Assembly (NCBI GenBank): GCA_043789035.1
Contig: JAYWIG010000140.1
Location: 1 to 52,662, forward strand
Reading direction: 5' to 3'
DNA from: JAYWIG01 sp043789035
GTDB lineage: Bacteria > Pseudomonadota > Gammaproteobacteria > Burkholderiales > Burkholderiaceae_E
DNA: 52,662 nt
Positions 16,047-24,257 of this stretch are shown here, piece after piece (position 1 is the stretch's first letter; each line of letters opens with the position of its first letter). The notes under the pieces are model-generated. The model was not told the DNA's origin, made no database searches, and was given only the letters and a program-made list of their open reading frames with translations. The position numbers and the translations under genes are program-made.

Positions 16047-16766
16047 ATGTTGCCTTGGATTACTGCCGACGAACCGTTACCCCCAGCCAGCAGTGCGCTC
16101 GCTGAGCAAGATGGCTTCGAAGGCCTAGTATGCGCTGGACTAGACCTAACCACTGAGCGACTTATCGAGGCGTATTCAAATGGTATCTTTCCTTGGTTTT
16201 CTGAGGGCCAACCAGTTTTATGGTGGAGCCCAAACCCGCGTATGGTGTTGAAGTTAGAAAACTTTCGCTTGCATCGGTCGCTTGAAAAGGTCATGCGTCG
16301 GCAGCTCGGAGATAGTCACGATGGCAACGGCTGGCAAATTCGGGTAAACACAAGTTTTGAGCAAGTCATGAGGGCCTGCGCTGAGCCAAGAAACGGCCAA
16401 AACGGCACCTGGATTACCGAGGACATTATTCAGGCTTACGGCGGGCTACACGCAATGCGAAAAGCGCATAGCATCGAGGTATGGCGCGCCGAGCAACTGA
16501 TTGGCGGTTTGTACGGGGTTTGTCTAGGCAAAATGTTCTACGGAGAATCGATGTTTGCTAGAGAAGCAGATTCGTCTAAAACAGCCCTTACTTGGCTAGT
16601 GAAATTCTTGCTCCCGCGAGGGGTGCCCATGATAGACTGCCAGCAGAATACAAAACACTTAAGTTTTATGGGCGCAGAAGAAATCAGTCGCTCCGAGTTC
16701 TTAAGCACAGTTTCCCAGCTAATTAAACAGGACAGTATCGTGTTCCCGATCGGAATTCAGGCTTGA
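16047..16766 (+). CDS. aat: Leucyl/phenylalanyl-tRNA-protein transferase
   Basis: The 239-residue protein transfers Leu or Phe from tRNA to proteins with N-terminal Arg or Lys, marking them for ClpS/ClpAP in the N-degron pathway. The family signature is clear: EGLVCAGLDL, YSNGIFPWFSEGQPVLWWSPNPRMVL near residues 40-75 (cited in parts), and the later GGLYGVCLGKMFYGESMF and DCQQNTKHLSFMGA. The start is the ATG at 16047, 5 bp after the Nudix stop and in line with the family N-terminus; a longer upstream frame overlaps the Nudix gene and is rejected. It overlaps bpt by 4 bp. Confidence 0.96.
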   Translation: MLPWITADEPLPPASSALAEQDGFEGLVCAGLDLTTERLIEAYSNGIFPWFSEGQPVLWWSPNPRMVLKLENFRLHRSLEKVMRRQLGDSHDGNGWQIRVNTSFEQVMRACAEPRNGQNGTWITEDIIQAYGGLHAMRKAHSIEVWRAEQLIGGLYGVCLGKMFYGESMFAREADSSKTALTWLVKFLLPRGVPMIDCQQNTKHLSFMGAEEISRSEFLSTVSQLIKQDSIVFPIGIQA

Positions 16767-17515
16767 CACACCCCCGTGAGCTACCCTTTTCTGCGCTTCA
16801 GTTTTATTCGACTGCGCCCTACCCTTGCAGCTATCTGAAGGAGCATCAGGCACGCTCACAAGTCGCCACACCGAACCATCTCATCAATGCGGATGTGTAT
16901 AGCGAGTTAGTTAAAGCCGGTTTTCGACGCAGCGGTGTGTTCACCTACCGCCCGCATTGCGATGGTTGCCGGGCTTGTGTACCAGTGCGTGTTTCAGGCA
17001 AACTTTTCGATCCGAACCGTTCGCAAAAACGTTCATGGAAAAAACACAGAGCGCTTAGAACCTTGGTGACTAAGCTCACTTTTTCGCCTGAACATTACGA
17101 GCTTTATTTACGCTATCAAGCCAACCGTCATTTAGGCGGCGGTATGGACCACGACAGCCGCGAACAGTATTCGCAATTTTTGCTTCAGAGCAAAGTCAAC
17201 ACTCGATTAGTAGAATTCCGAGAACCGACAGGTGAACTACGCATTGTCTCAATCATTGACGTCTTAAACGATGGTCTTTCATCGGTGTATACGTTTTATG
17301 ATCCAGATGTACCCGGTACCAGCTTTGGTACGTACAACGTACTATGGCAACTCGATCAGGTGAAAAACTTAGGCCTAGACTATCTGTACCTCGGCTACTG
17401 GATAGAACAAAGCCCTAAGATGGCTTATAAGGCCAATTTCGAACCCAGTGAAACCTTTCAAAACGGTGAATGGACTTTGCGTCACACTGTCGCCCCTACA
17501 AACTCATCTCTTTAG
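16763..17515 (+). CDS. bpt: Aspartate/glutamate leucyltransferase
   Basis: The 250-residue enzyme is related to eukaryotic ATE1. Bpt enzymes add Leu to proteins with N-terminal Asp or Glu and so feed the same ClpS/ClpAP degradation route as Aat. The N-terminus has FYSTAPYPCSYL and YRPHCDGCRACVPVRV, with the cysteines of the ATE N-terminal domain. The C-terminal half has YTFYDPDVPG and LYLGYWIEQSPKMAYKANF. The start is TTG at 16763, overlapping the aat stop (TTGA), a typical coupled arrangement. The aat-bpt pair places both N-degron tagging enzymes in one unit. Confidence 0.94.
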   Translation: MTHPRELPFSALQFYSTAPYPCSYLKEHQARSQVATPNHLINADVYSELVKAGFRRSGVFTYRPHCDGCRACVPVRVSGKLFDPNRSQKRSWKKHRALRTLVTKLTFSPEHYELYLRYQANRHLGGGMDHDSREQYSQFLLQSKVNTRLVEFREPTGELRIVSIIDVLNDGLSSVYTFYDPDVPGTSFGTYNVLWQLDQVKNLGLDYLYLGYWIEQSPKMAYKANFEPSETFQNGEWTLRHTVAPTNSSL

Positions 17516-17523
17516 TTCTTTTC

Positions 17524-18573
17524 GTGATTCCCAAACTTTTGTACTCTCTAGCCAAGCCATGGCTCTTTGCGCTCGATCCTGAAAAAGCGCATGACCTCGT
17601 TTTCTCCAATATCACAACGGCAGCAAACCTAGGGCTATTAAGGGTAGCGACTGGGCCCGTCGTGAGTGATCCGATCCAAATTCTTGGCTTAAATTTTCCC
17701 AATCGAGTTGGTCTTGCTGCAGGTTTAGACAAAAATGGTGCCTACCTTAATGCCTTGGCAAAAATGGGTTTTGGTTTTGTCGAGATCGGTACCGTCACGC
17801 CACTTGGGCAAGCCGGAAACTCTAAGCCAAGAATGTTCCGTTTGCCTAAAGGCGAAGCACTCATTAATCGCCTGGGGTTTAATAATGAAGGGCTAAATTC
17901 ATTTTTAGCCAACGTCGCAAAAGCAAAAGCGGCAGGGTTCAATGGCATTCTTGGCTTGAATATCGGCAAAAACGCTGCAACACCAATCGAAAATGCCATC
18001 GACGATTATTTGATTTGCCTCAAAGGCGTGTACCCGCACGCTAGCTATGTGACGGTAAACATTTCATCGCCTAATACAAAAAATTTGCGCCAACTACAAG
18101 GAGCTTCGGAGTTAGACTCCATGCTCGCCCGGCTGCGCAAAGAACAGTTAGCTTTAGCAAAGAAACATAAGCGCTATGTACCTTTGCTACTCAAAATTGC
18201 TCCCGACTTAGATTCGGAACAAATCAGTGATATCGCGCGCTTACTCGAAGAGCATGAGATCGACGGCGTCATTGCCACTAATACGACCCTCTCGCGGGAA
18301 GCGGTCAAAGATATGCCACACGCAGAGGAAACTGGCGGCCTTTCAGGGCAGCCGGTATTCGCAGCATCGAACAAAGTAATTGCTGAACTAAGAAAATTGC
18401 TGCCCAAGCCCTACCCTATTATTGGTGTTGGTGGCGTTGCTTCTGGTGAACAAGCCAAAGCTAAAATTGACGCAGGTGCCGACCTAATTCAAATTTATAC
18501 AGGGTTGATTTACAAAGGGCCAGCCCTTGTCGGACAATGTGCTCGGGCATTGCAGAAGCTATCGAAAAACTAA
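17524..18573 (+). CDS. pyrD: Dihydroorotate dehydrogenase (quinone), class 2
   Basis: The FMN enzyme of the inner membrane oxidises dihydroorotate to orotate with quinone, the fourth step of pyrimidine synthesis. Class 2 is shown by the N-terminal amphipathic extension (LLYSLAKPWLFALDPEKAH) and by the catalytic serine region NISSPNT. FMN and phosphate sites appear as GLAAGLDKNG, GFVEIGTVTP, RLGFNNEG, LKIAPDL, ATNTT and IGVGGVASG. I chose GTG 17524, which gives 349 residues and the usual N-terminus. A longer frame from 17470 would overlap bpt. There is no clear ribosome site, so translation may be coupled to bpt, which ends 8 bp upstream. Confidence 0.95.
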   Translation: MIPKLLYSLAKPWLFALDPEKAHDLVFSNITTAANLGLLRVATGPVVSDPIQILGLNFPNRVGLAAGLDKNGAYLNALAKMGFGFVEIGTVTPLGQAGNSKPRMFRLPKGEALINRLGFNNEGLNSFLANVAKAKAAGFNGILGLNIGKNAATPIENAIDDYLICLKGVYPHASYVTVNISSPNTKNLRQLQGASELDSMLARLRKEQLALAKKHKRYVPLLLKIAPDLDSEQISDIARLLEEHEIDGVIATNTTLSREAVKDMPHAEETGGLSGQPVFAASNKVIAELRKLLPKPYPIIGVGGVASGEQAKAKIDAGADLIQIYTGLIYKGPALVGQCARALQKLSKN

Positions 18574-18681
18574 ACAAATTCAGCTCATCGCTGCAGCATC
18601 AGATCAAGATTTTCAATAGTGGCCCTGCCCAAATACCCAGATAATGCACGAATCGAAACTGGATAGCTAGTAATCGAGCTA

Positions 18682-19845
18682 ATGGCAAAAATAGAGCGTG
18701 AACCGTGGGTTGATGCGGCGCGAGCGCTATCATTACTTGGCGTGTTTTTAGTGAACGGGTTAGGCTACGCCTACTCACCATACTACCCATTGCAAATTGG
18801 CCCGCCGCAGCCAATTGATTCGATATGGGCCAATATCGTGGGTGCCGTAGTTATCTTTTTGCTTCAAGGTAAAGCATGGTCACTGCTGAGTTTTTTGTTT
18901 GGCTACAGCCTTTGTGCTATGGCTCTCAAAAGTCGAAGGAGAGGCATAAATCCAGTCAATCGCCTGCAAAGCCGCTACGGCAAATTGCTTCTACTTGGTG
19001 TACTTCATGGTTTTTTTATCTATTTCGGAGACATTCTCACAATTTACGGCCTTTGCGGCCTCCTCGCTTCTCGTTGGGCATTAGCGCCCCGAACCAAACT
19101 TTTTAAAGTATGGCGTTTTTTTAGCAAGATAATCGTTGCCTTAGTCGTCATAACAATGTGCTCAGGAATCTACAGCTTTTTGTATGGAAGCTATGCAACG
19201 GACTTTGGTTTTGACATCACATCCAACAACCGATTTGGCAACTTAAGCGGCTTTCAAAATTTCTTCGAACTCAATTCAGTGAGCTATTTATGGCAACAAT
19301 TTGATTCCTTATTTTTCTTCCTGCCTTTTGTTATGTGGTGCTGCATCGCGGGCCTACTAGCGCGGCGCTTTAAACTGCTAAGTGCCAATTTAGTAGCAAA
19401 AAGGTTTTGGCAAAAAACATTAGTACCTTCGGTATGTTTCGGAATTTTGATGCTGAACCTTGTCTTGGGAATCGCGTCGTTTTATATTCATCAAACAGAT
19501 GGCTACTCAAACCGTATTTTGATCATCAGCTCACTAAGTGCCTGGTTTGGAATGGCTTTAAGCGCAGCATTTGTTGCAACAGGAATGAGGCACATAAACG
19601 CTTATAACAAAATCCCTAGCTGGATGACGTGGCTTGCGCCTGCAGGTCGGCATACGCTCGCCATGTACCTGTCATTGTCAGTCTCATTAGTACTTTCAAA
19701 TAGCGCTTTTGCAAACTTACACGCCAACACATTGACTACATTGTTGGTGCTATTGAGTGCTTGGTTGAGCGCGGTAATTATCGCCAGATTTGCGACAAGA
19801 AAAAACTGGCGAGACCCTGTCGCAACATGGCTTTCAACCTATTAG
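18682..19845 (+). CDS. DUF418 (YeiB-like) polytopic membrane protein
   Basis: The 387-residue inner-membrane protein has about nine or ten hydrophobic segments. The N-terminus has the family pattern of a charged start followed by WVDAARALSLLGVFLVNG. Next come SLLSFLFGYS, then a basic RLQSRYGKLLLLGVLHGFF and a conserved FGDILTIYGLCG. A C-terminal DUF418 region includes PAGRHTLAMYLSLS. Its length is near the family norm. DUF418/YeiB proteins have been grouped with acyltransferase-like and transport membrane proteins, but no activity is established, so none is assigned. The gene stands alone after pyrD with a 108-bp gap; no terminator is obvious behind it. Confidence 0.8.
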   Translation: MAKIEREPWVDAARALSLLGVFLVNGLGYAYSPYYPLQIGPPQPIDSIWANIVGAVVIFLLQGKAWSLLSFLFGYSLCAMALKSRRRGINPVNRLQSRYGKLLLLGVLHGFFIYFGDILTIYGLCGLLASRWALAPRTKLFKVWRFFSKIIVALVVITMCSGIYSFLYGSYATDFGFDITSNNRFGNLSGFQNFFELNSVSYLWQQFDSLFFFLPFVMWCCIAGLLARRFKLLSANLVAKRFWQKTLVPSVCFGILMLNLVLGIASFYIHQTDGYSNRILIISSLSAWFGMALSAAFVATGMRHINAYNKIPSWMTWLAPAGRHTLAMYLSLSVSLVLSNSAFANLHANTLTTLLVLLSAWLSAVIIARFATRKNWRDPVATWLSTY

Positions 19846-19917
19846 GCATTGCTTCAACGTTATCGCGGGGCTAGCAATAGACAGAAAAATTTCTTATTGG
19901 TTTCGACATGGAAACTC

Positions 19918-20160
19918 TTAGGCTTTGCTGAGCACCACGGTCGATCTTTCAGTGTTCAACTTTGGCTGGCTACGCTCGCTAGCGAGCGCTCGGCAGTTTT
20001 CTCCAAAGGCAAGGGCGCTGACTGAATCCCCTTTAGCCATACCAACGTCTATGTTTGCATACATGCTTTGAGGGCAAACAACGGTCGCTCTAGCAGAAAG
20101 AATGCCGACTACATCCTCTGAAAGCTGCAAGAGCCGCTTGTACTGCTGAAACCGCGACAT
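19918..20160 (-). CDS. Hypothetical 80-residue protein (doubtful)
   Basis: This is a minus-strand frame from an ATG at 20160 in the 438-bp space between the DUF418 gene and the His-rich gene. The product is soluble, has a plausible amphipathic N-terminus (FQQYKRLLQLSEDVVGIL) and two cysteines, and has no domain I recognise. There is no clear ribosome site. The frame crosses the dense palindrome at 19973-19992, which argues somewhat against a coding role there. No other gene is visible in this stretch. Confidence 0.3.
   Translation of the reverse strand: MSRFQQYKRLLQLSEDVVGILSARATVVCPQSMYANIDVGMAKGDSVSALAFGENCRALASERSQPKLNTERSTVVLSKA
19973..19992. repeat. Overlapping GC-rich palindromes
   Basis: A perfect 16-bp palindrome CGCTCGCTAGCGAGCG (19973-19988) overlaps a second 10-bp palindrome CGAGCGCTCG (19983-19992). 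Such a block can form a hairpin or a protein-binding site. It lies about 130 bp past the DUF418 stop, inside the doubtful minus-strand frame. Function is unknown. Confidence 0.6.
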
Positions 20161-20284
20161 GTTGTAACAATGTCCATGTATTCTTTTGAGTGGATGTAAT
20201 TAGTTAGTCTCGACATATTTCAACTTGCAGATTTAAGACTTTTAGACTTTAGAAATAAATTCAAAGAAAAAGAATCCAACGAAC

Positions 20285-20743
20285 ATGCGCGTTCGTACTA
20301 CTCATATTATGGAAGTTAAAAATCAACCGCTACAGAACTTGAGGGCTACGACAATCGCCACAAGGTTCTTGTGCTTGTGTTTGATATTTTCCATGGCGTT
20401 CATTGGCGCACGGCTGGTAATGAATAATCTGATTATTCCCGCTCATCTTCATGCGCAATCAACTGAAGATAGATCCTCGATTAATAGTCAAGACCGCGAT
20501 CATATTGAAATGCATGGCCATAGCCATAGTCATATAGAACGCCATCGCCATGCCAGTGTCATGCAAGATCTTGTTGTCGTAGACGACCATGGCGATGACG
20601 AAGAATATAGCGAGTCTCTTTGCAAGGTATACGCTGACTGTGATGCGCCCTCACGCTTTGGATCCTATCCAATGGTCGCGTATCAATCATTCCAAGTAAT
20701 GGCCATGGATAAGCTGTCGAGTTTTATCCCGCCATTTGCGTAA
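20285..20743 (+). CDS. Small His-rich membrane-anchored or exported protein, probable metal binder
   Basis: The 152-residue protein has one hydrophobic segment (about 28-52) that could be a signal peptide or an anchor. It is followed by a periplasmic part with a histidine-rich run at about residues 77-91, centred on HGHSHSHIERHRH, and an acidic stretch with another His (DDHGDDEE). Two cysteines follow near the C-terminus (LCKVYADC). Such runs bind Zn, Ni, Co or Cu. I do not recognise a named family. It is followed after 163 bp by a TonB receptor and then a DUF4198 protein on the same strand, so it may take part in metal uptake or buffering. An in-frame ATG at 20309 is an alternative start. 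Confidence 0.65.
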   Translation: MRVRTTHIMEVKNQPLQNLRATTIATRFLCLCLIFSMAFIGARLVMNNLIIPAHLHAQSTEDRSSINSQDRDHIEMHGHSHSHIERHRHASVMQDLVVVDDHGDDEEYSESLCKVYADCDAPSRFGSYPMVAYQSFQVMAMDKLSSFIPPFA

Positions 20744-20778
20744 CGTCCACCAATCTATTCTTGATTTGGATCTCCGGC

Positions 20779-20860
20779 GCAGCATCAACTAGGTGATGCT
20801 GCCTGTTGACGTTTTACGAATGCCAATGAGTTTATCGATCTTGGTCGTGTACCAATCGAT
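20779..20860 (+). promoter_or_regulatory. Two hairpins in the leader of the TonB receptor gene
   Basis: The 163-bp gap before the receptor contains a perfect 9-bp stem with a 6-base loop (GCAGCATCA at 20779-20787 with TGATGCTGC at 20794-20802). A second stem follows (ATCGAT..TGG at 20834-20844 with CCAATCGAT at 20852-20860, two bases bulged). The first has no T tail, so it is not a standard terminator. I saw no B12 box of a cobalamin riboswitch. The hairpins may set the ratio of the two genes or form an unrecognised cis element. Confidence 0.4.
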
Positions 20861-20906
20861 ACGCGTGCGTTCGTTCGTCTAATTCAATCAATTCACGCAA
20901 AGAAAC

Positions 20907-23084
20907 ATGAAAAACTATTTTCAATTAACGCCACTCTCCGTGGCGATTCGAGCTGCGTCGGGTATGTTTTGCTTGGGGCTAAGTGGTATGTCCACAGTTC
21001 TAGCACAAACTCAACCACCTGATAAATCCATAGCCAACGTTACCGATGTAAACGTCGTTGGTACAACTGCTCCACTGACCAAAATTACCGACGATGTTGA
21101 AGCCGCGCCAGCATCGGTAACGGTGCTTGGCCGCAAGGAGCTTGACCGAAAAACCATAACGACCTACGGCGATATGTACCGGGCATTGCCTGGCGTTAGC
21201 GTTGTGGAATATGGCCAAGGCTTGATCGCCTACGAAATTAAGTTTAGGGGTTTTACGAGCGGCCATGGCCGTGATGTGGCCACTTATCTTGATGGCGTAC
21301 CACTGAACATCACTGGCTCTCAGCACACAAACGGCTTCATGGATCAGGCTCAAATAATTCCTGAACTGATAGACCGTATTGAGCTAGTGCGCGGGCCGTT
21401 TAGCACCTATGCCGGTAACCATGCGATTGCCGGTTCGATTCAACTATTTACCGACAGAAATGTCGGCTCGTCAGTCAAGCTATCGGTTGACAATTTTGGT
21501 CGCGTTCGGGTGCTGCCCATCTACTCCACCGTAGCGGGGCCCGGAAATTTACTGCTGGCTTTAGACGCGACTAAAGGGTCGAGCTACACCAAGCAAAGCG
21601 ACTTAGAGCGAACAAACTTCTTAGCGCGCTATTCTTTACCGGTCGCCGACGGCACCTTAGCACTACGATTTCAGACTTATCGTGCCGATGCTCAGGCACC
21701 GGGTTATCTAGACCTTTCGCGCATTGAATCGGGAAAAATTAACCGACGCGATGCATTATCGTTTGGCATTGGTGATAGAAAAAACCAGACCAATTTGGTC
21801 TTAAGTTATCGATCAGATGATCTTGAAGGTACGAAAGGCATCGCGGGTGGTTGGACTGGTAGTGTTTATGCTGTAAGAGACAAACGAGAGCGCTTCACCA
21901 ACTTTGATATTTCCTTGCCTAGCTTTAGCACAACGAATATTGGCGCTGAGCAAGATAAGTTGCAGCAGTTTGGGATGGATGTACGTAAAGTAACCTCGTT
22001 GTCCTTAGGTGCGATGCCGGCTCAGCTAGCGGTAGGTGCTCAATACAATCGGGAAAGAATCAACGCGTTAAATTACACGGCAGATGCTTTGCGCAATTTT
22101 GTTCTGCCAAGCGCCGCGTTGCCTGATACTGTTGGCGTTGATCGAACAGTTTTAACCACCACTCAATCGGTCTATGGTCAGTTGCAATTTCAGCCAATCT
22201 CACCGCTCAAAGTATCGCTCGGTGTGCGCTATGACAAGCTAGAATTCGACGTTAATCTGAAACAGCAGGATGACACTTTTGCACCGGCCATTACTGCAGG
22301 CATCGGCAGTGTAGTTAAAACGTCCGCCAGCCGATTCAGTCCGAAACTTGGTGCCGCACTCAAGTTGTATGACTCTAGAACTTCCTCACTAGAGGCCTAC
22401 GCGAATAGCGCCAATGGGTTAAAAAGCCCTTACGCGTTTAGTGACTTTTATGGCAATGTAGGTGTGTCTAGTTCAGTACCCAACCTGACAGTTTCTACAC
22501 TTAGAAGCTATGAACTTGGCTTAAAAGGTAGTCTCGTTCAAAATGCAGTCAGATGGAGAGTTGGGTATTGGGATACTCGACAAGATCGTGAAGTCGATCG
22601 GAACTCGGCTGGATTTTTACAAAGCTTTGGCAAAACAAGCCGCAAAGGATTGGATGCTGAAGTCAGTGCGAAAGTAGCTTCGGATACCCAAGTATTTGCA
22701 AACTACAGCCAAGTAAAAGCACGCTCACTCACAGCCGCACTGGGTTCAGATTACATTACAAATGTGCCGGAATGGACAGCCGCTTTCGGAGTTGCCACTT
22801 CAGTCAGCGTTCCAACCGGAAAGTTTGACCTAGTGCTTGAAGATAGCCTTATTGGGCCGCAATCAATTACTACCGATAACGTCTCCCGGGGCAGCACTTA
22901 CAACCGCCTTAGTCTACGAGCCGCCTACACAACTCCGTCGCTCAAAGGCACGTCATTCTTTGCGAATTTAGTCTCTTTTAATAAGCAGTATCAAGAGCCG
23001 CGTTTTGATTTCGGCGGCGGCGCAATCGGAGTTTCTCCGAGACCTAAATTAACCCTCACCATTGGCACTCAAGTAGCCTTTTGA
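20907..23084 (+). CDS. TonB-dependent outer-membrane receptor
   Basis: The 725-residue protein has a signal peptide (cleavage near VLA-Q at residue 34), a TonB-box-like stretch near VTDVNVVGT, a plug domain (about 60-175, with APASVTVLGRKEL, LPGVSV, YLDGVPL and RIELVRGPFSTYAGNHAIAG) and a 22-strand barrel ending in phenylalanine (GTQVAF). It imports a chelated ligand across the outer membrane using TonB-ExbBD. The ligand is not readable from sequence. The His-rich protein upstream and the DUF4198 protein 9 bp downstream suggest a transition-metal complex. No inner-membrane transporter lies in the cluster, so the import route is incomplete here. Confidence 0.92.
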   Translation: MKNYFQLTPLSVAIRAASGMFCLGLSGMSTVLAQTQPPDKSIANVTDVNVVGTTAPLTKITDDVEAAPASVTVLGRKELDRKTITTYGDMYRALPGVSVVEYGQGLIAYEIKFRGFTSGHGRDVATYLDGVPLNITGSQHTNGFMDQAQIIPELIDRIELVRGPFSTYAGNHAIAGSIQLFTDRNVGSSVKLSVDNFGRVRVLPIYSTVAGPGNLLLALDATKGSSYTKQSDLERTNFLARYSLPVADGTLALRFQTYRADAQAPGYLDLSRIESGKINRRDALSFGIGDRKNQTNLVLSYRSDDLEGTKGIAGGWTGSVYAVRDKRERFTNFDISLPSFSTTNIGAEQDKLQQFGMDVRKVTSLSLGAMPAQLAVGAQYNRERINALNYTADALRNFVLPSAALPDTVGVDRTVLTTTQSVYGQLQFQPISPLKVSLGVRYDKLEFDVNLKQQDDTFAPAITAGIGSVVKTSASRFSPKLGAALKLYDSRTSSLEAYANSANGLKSPYAFSDFYGNVGVSSSVPNLTVSTLRSYELGLKGSLVQNAVRWRVGYWDTRQDREVDRNSAGFLQSFGKTSRKGLDAEVSAKVASDTQVFANYSQVKARSLTAALGSDYITNVPEWTAAFGVATSVSVPTGKFDLVLEDSLIGPQSITTDNVSRGSTYNRLSLRAAYTTPSLKGTSFFANLVSFNKQYQEPRFDFGGGAIGVSPRPKLTLTIGTQVAF

Positions 23085-23093
23085 AAGAACTTA

Positions 23094-23876
23094 ATGAAAA
23101 CAATTTATCAAAAAGCAGCAGTTGCTCTTGCACTGTCTTGCGCACTTCCCGCTGTCGCCCATGACATTGCCTTACTACCCGAGCCCGAGGGTAACCTGAC
23201 GGTTCGATATGGCCATCCCGGAGATTGGCTGCCAACTGACAAAGAGCGATTACTTGCCGTTAGCATCCTCCAGGCGGGGGCGAAGCCACAACTTTTGGTT
23301 TCCCCTTTAATAAAGAATCAACTTGCGCTGACGACGCTAGGCAAAGCGGTTACCAATGGTGAGGCAGCAATCGTAGCTACTCGATATGATAATGGGCTAT
23401 GGGTATCGACAGTAGGTGTTGATGGCAAAGAGGCATTTCACAACACCTCCAAAGCCATGTTGCCAGAAGGAAAAAATTCGTTATTGAGTTTGAAATTTGC
23501 CAAGGGCCTGTTTGGTAAAACCGATGACGCAACAGTGTATCAATTGCCCGTGGGCCACCTACTAGAAGTTATTCCTCTGCAAAATCCGATTCTCAAAAAG
23601 CCCAACGAAACTTTAGAAGTGCTAGTGAGATTTAAAGGTAAACCGTTAGCGGATGCAGAAGTTGAGATTACAGACGATTCAGTGCTGACAACTGTTGGAC
23701 AAGCTAAGTACAAAACCGATGCCCAAGGCGTTGCAAAGATTCCTATCAAGCTAGCGGGGCTTAATGTGGTGTCTGTCGATTACAAGCATCCAAACAATGG
23801 CTCACTCGGGAAAGCTTTTCAAGCGATTCCGGTCTCCAATGTGATGATGGTTGCGACGTACGCCTTTAGGAATTAG
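23094..23876 (+). CDS. DUF4198-family periplasmic protein
   Basis: The 260-residue protein has a clean signal peptide ending AVA, so the mature protein would begin with histidine (HDIALLPEP). DUF4198 is related to NikM-type nickel-uptake components, and members often start AH..WLLP-like with an exposed N-terminal His. A Gly-His-Pro (RYGHPGDWLP) follows early. The C-terminal half contains an Ig-like carboxypeptidase-regulatory-type domain (about 165-240, with LADAEVEITDD and KTDAQGVAKIPI). The gene starts 9 bp after the TonB receptor stop and is certainly co-transcribed. A role in binding a metal or metal complex in the periplasm is inferred from the family and neighbours. Confidence 0.75.
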   Translation: MKTIYQKAAVALALSCALPAVAHDIALLPEPEGNLTVRYGHPGDWLPTDKERLLAVSILQAGAKPQLLVSPLIKNQLALTTLGKAVTNGEAAIVATRYDNGLWVSTVGVDGKEAFHNTSKAMLPEGKNSLLSLKFAKGLFGKTDDATVYQLPVGHLLEVIPLQNPILKKPNETLEVLVRFKGKPLADAEVEITDDSVLTTVGQAKYKTDAQGVAKIPIKLAGLNVVSVDYKHPNNGSLGKAFQAIPVSNVMMVATYAFRN

Positions 23877-23883
23877 CGATCGT

Positions 23884-23913
23884 GGGCAGGCAAAGGTATT
23901 GCCTCGCCTGCCC
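23884..23913. terminator. Hairpin between the DUF4198 and nitrile hydratase activator genes
   Basis: GGGCAGGC (23884-23891) pairs with GCCTGCCC (23906-23913) across a 14-base loop. An overlapping alternative stem GGCAA/TTGCC is also possible. It lies between convergent gene ends, 8 bp past the DUF4198 stop, and is followed by a pyrimidine-rich but not T-only tract. It is probably a shared, imperfect terminator. Confidence 0.55.
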
Positions 23914-23951
23914 TCTTCTCCAATACACTAATTAATCGGGCTGCCTAGTCG

Positions 23952-24254
23952 TTAACGGCCATAAATCCTAGGCGCTGCAATCGCTTGCCCATGTGGCGTC
24001 TTCTCAGCAGCCACCCGCCAAGCCATGCGAAGCTGGGTTAGCTGCAACGGCGCAGCCAAGCCCTTCTCGATCAGCAGGCGCTCTAAAGCACGTGTCCAAG
24101 CTTCATAGTAAGCATCGTTACCTGCACAAGTATCTTTCAATTCTTCGCTTACGGTGGCTGTCCACTCATTTAAGCCTATCACGCCTTTTTCTTGTAACGA
24201 TACGACTAGCGAAAAAATTTGGGCTTGCCAAGGCGCGTCGAATTGTTCGCTCAT
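23952..24254 (-). CDS. Nitrile hydratase accessory (activator) protein, P14K type
   Basis: The 100-residue protein resembles the small activators of nitrile hydratase, which share the fold of the beta-subunit N-terminus (FDAPWQAQIFSLVVSL, then YYEAWTRALERLLIEKG). In cobalt enzymes this protein carries the alpha subunit, helps load Co and oxidise the claw cysteines, then is swapped for beta. It starts 3 bp after the beta stop. The C-terminus (HGQAIAAPRIYGR) is Gly/Arg-rich, like the flexible tail of known activators. Iron enzymes usually use a larger CobW-like activator instead, so its presence favours cobalt. Confidence 0.85.
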   Translation of the reverse strand: MSEQFDAPWQAQIFSLVVSLQEKGVIGLNEWTATVSEELKDTCAGNDAYYEAWTRALERLLIEKGLAAPLQLTQLRMAWRVAAEKTPHGQAIAAPRIYGR

Positions 24255-24257
24255 GCT

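Noticed and set aside
17470..17523. Upstream extension of pyrD to ATG 17470
   Set aside because: It would overlap bpt and add 18 residues not typical of the family. GTG 17524 fits better.
20207..20284. Zur or Fur box before the His-rich gene
   Set aside because: The region is AT-rich with a loose AGACTTT direct repeat but has no convincing palindrome of either type.
20744..20906. Cobalamin riboswitch before the TonB receptor
   Set aside because: I looked for a B12-box-like core and found none. The hairpins present do not match that architecture.
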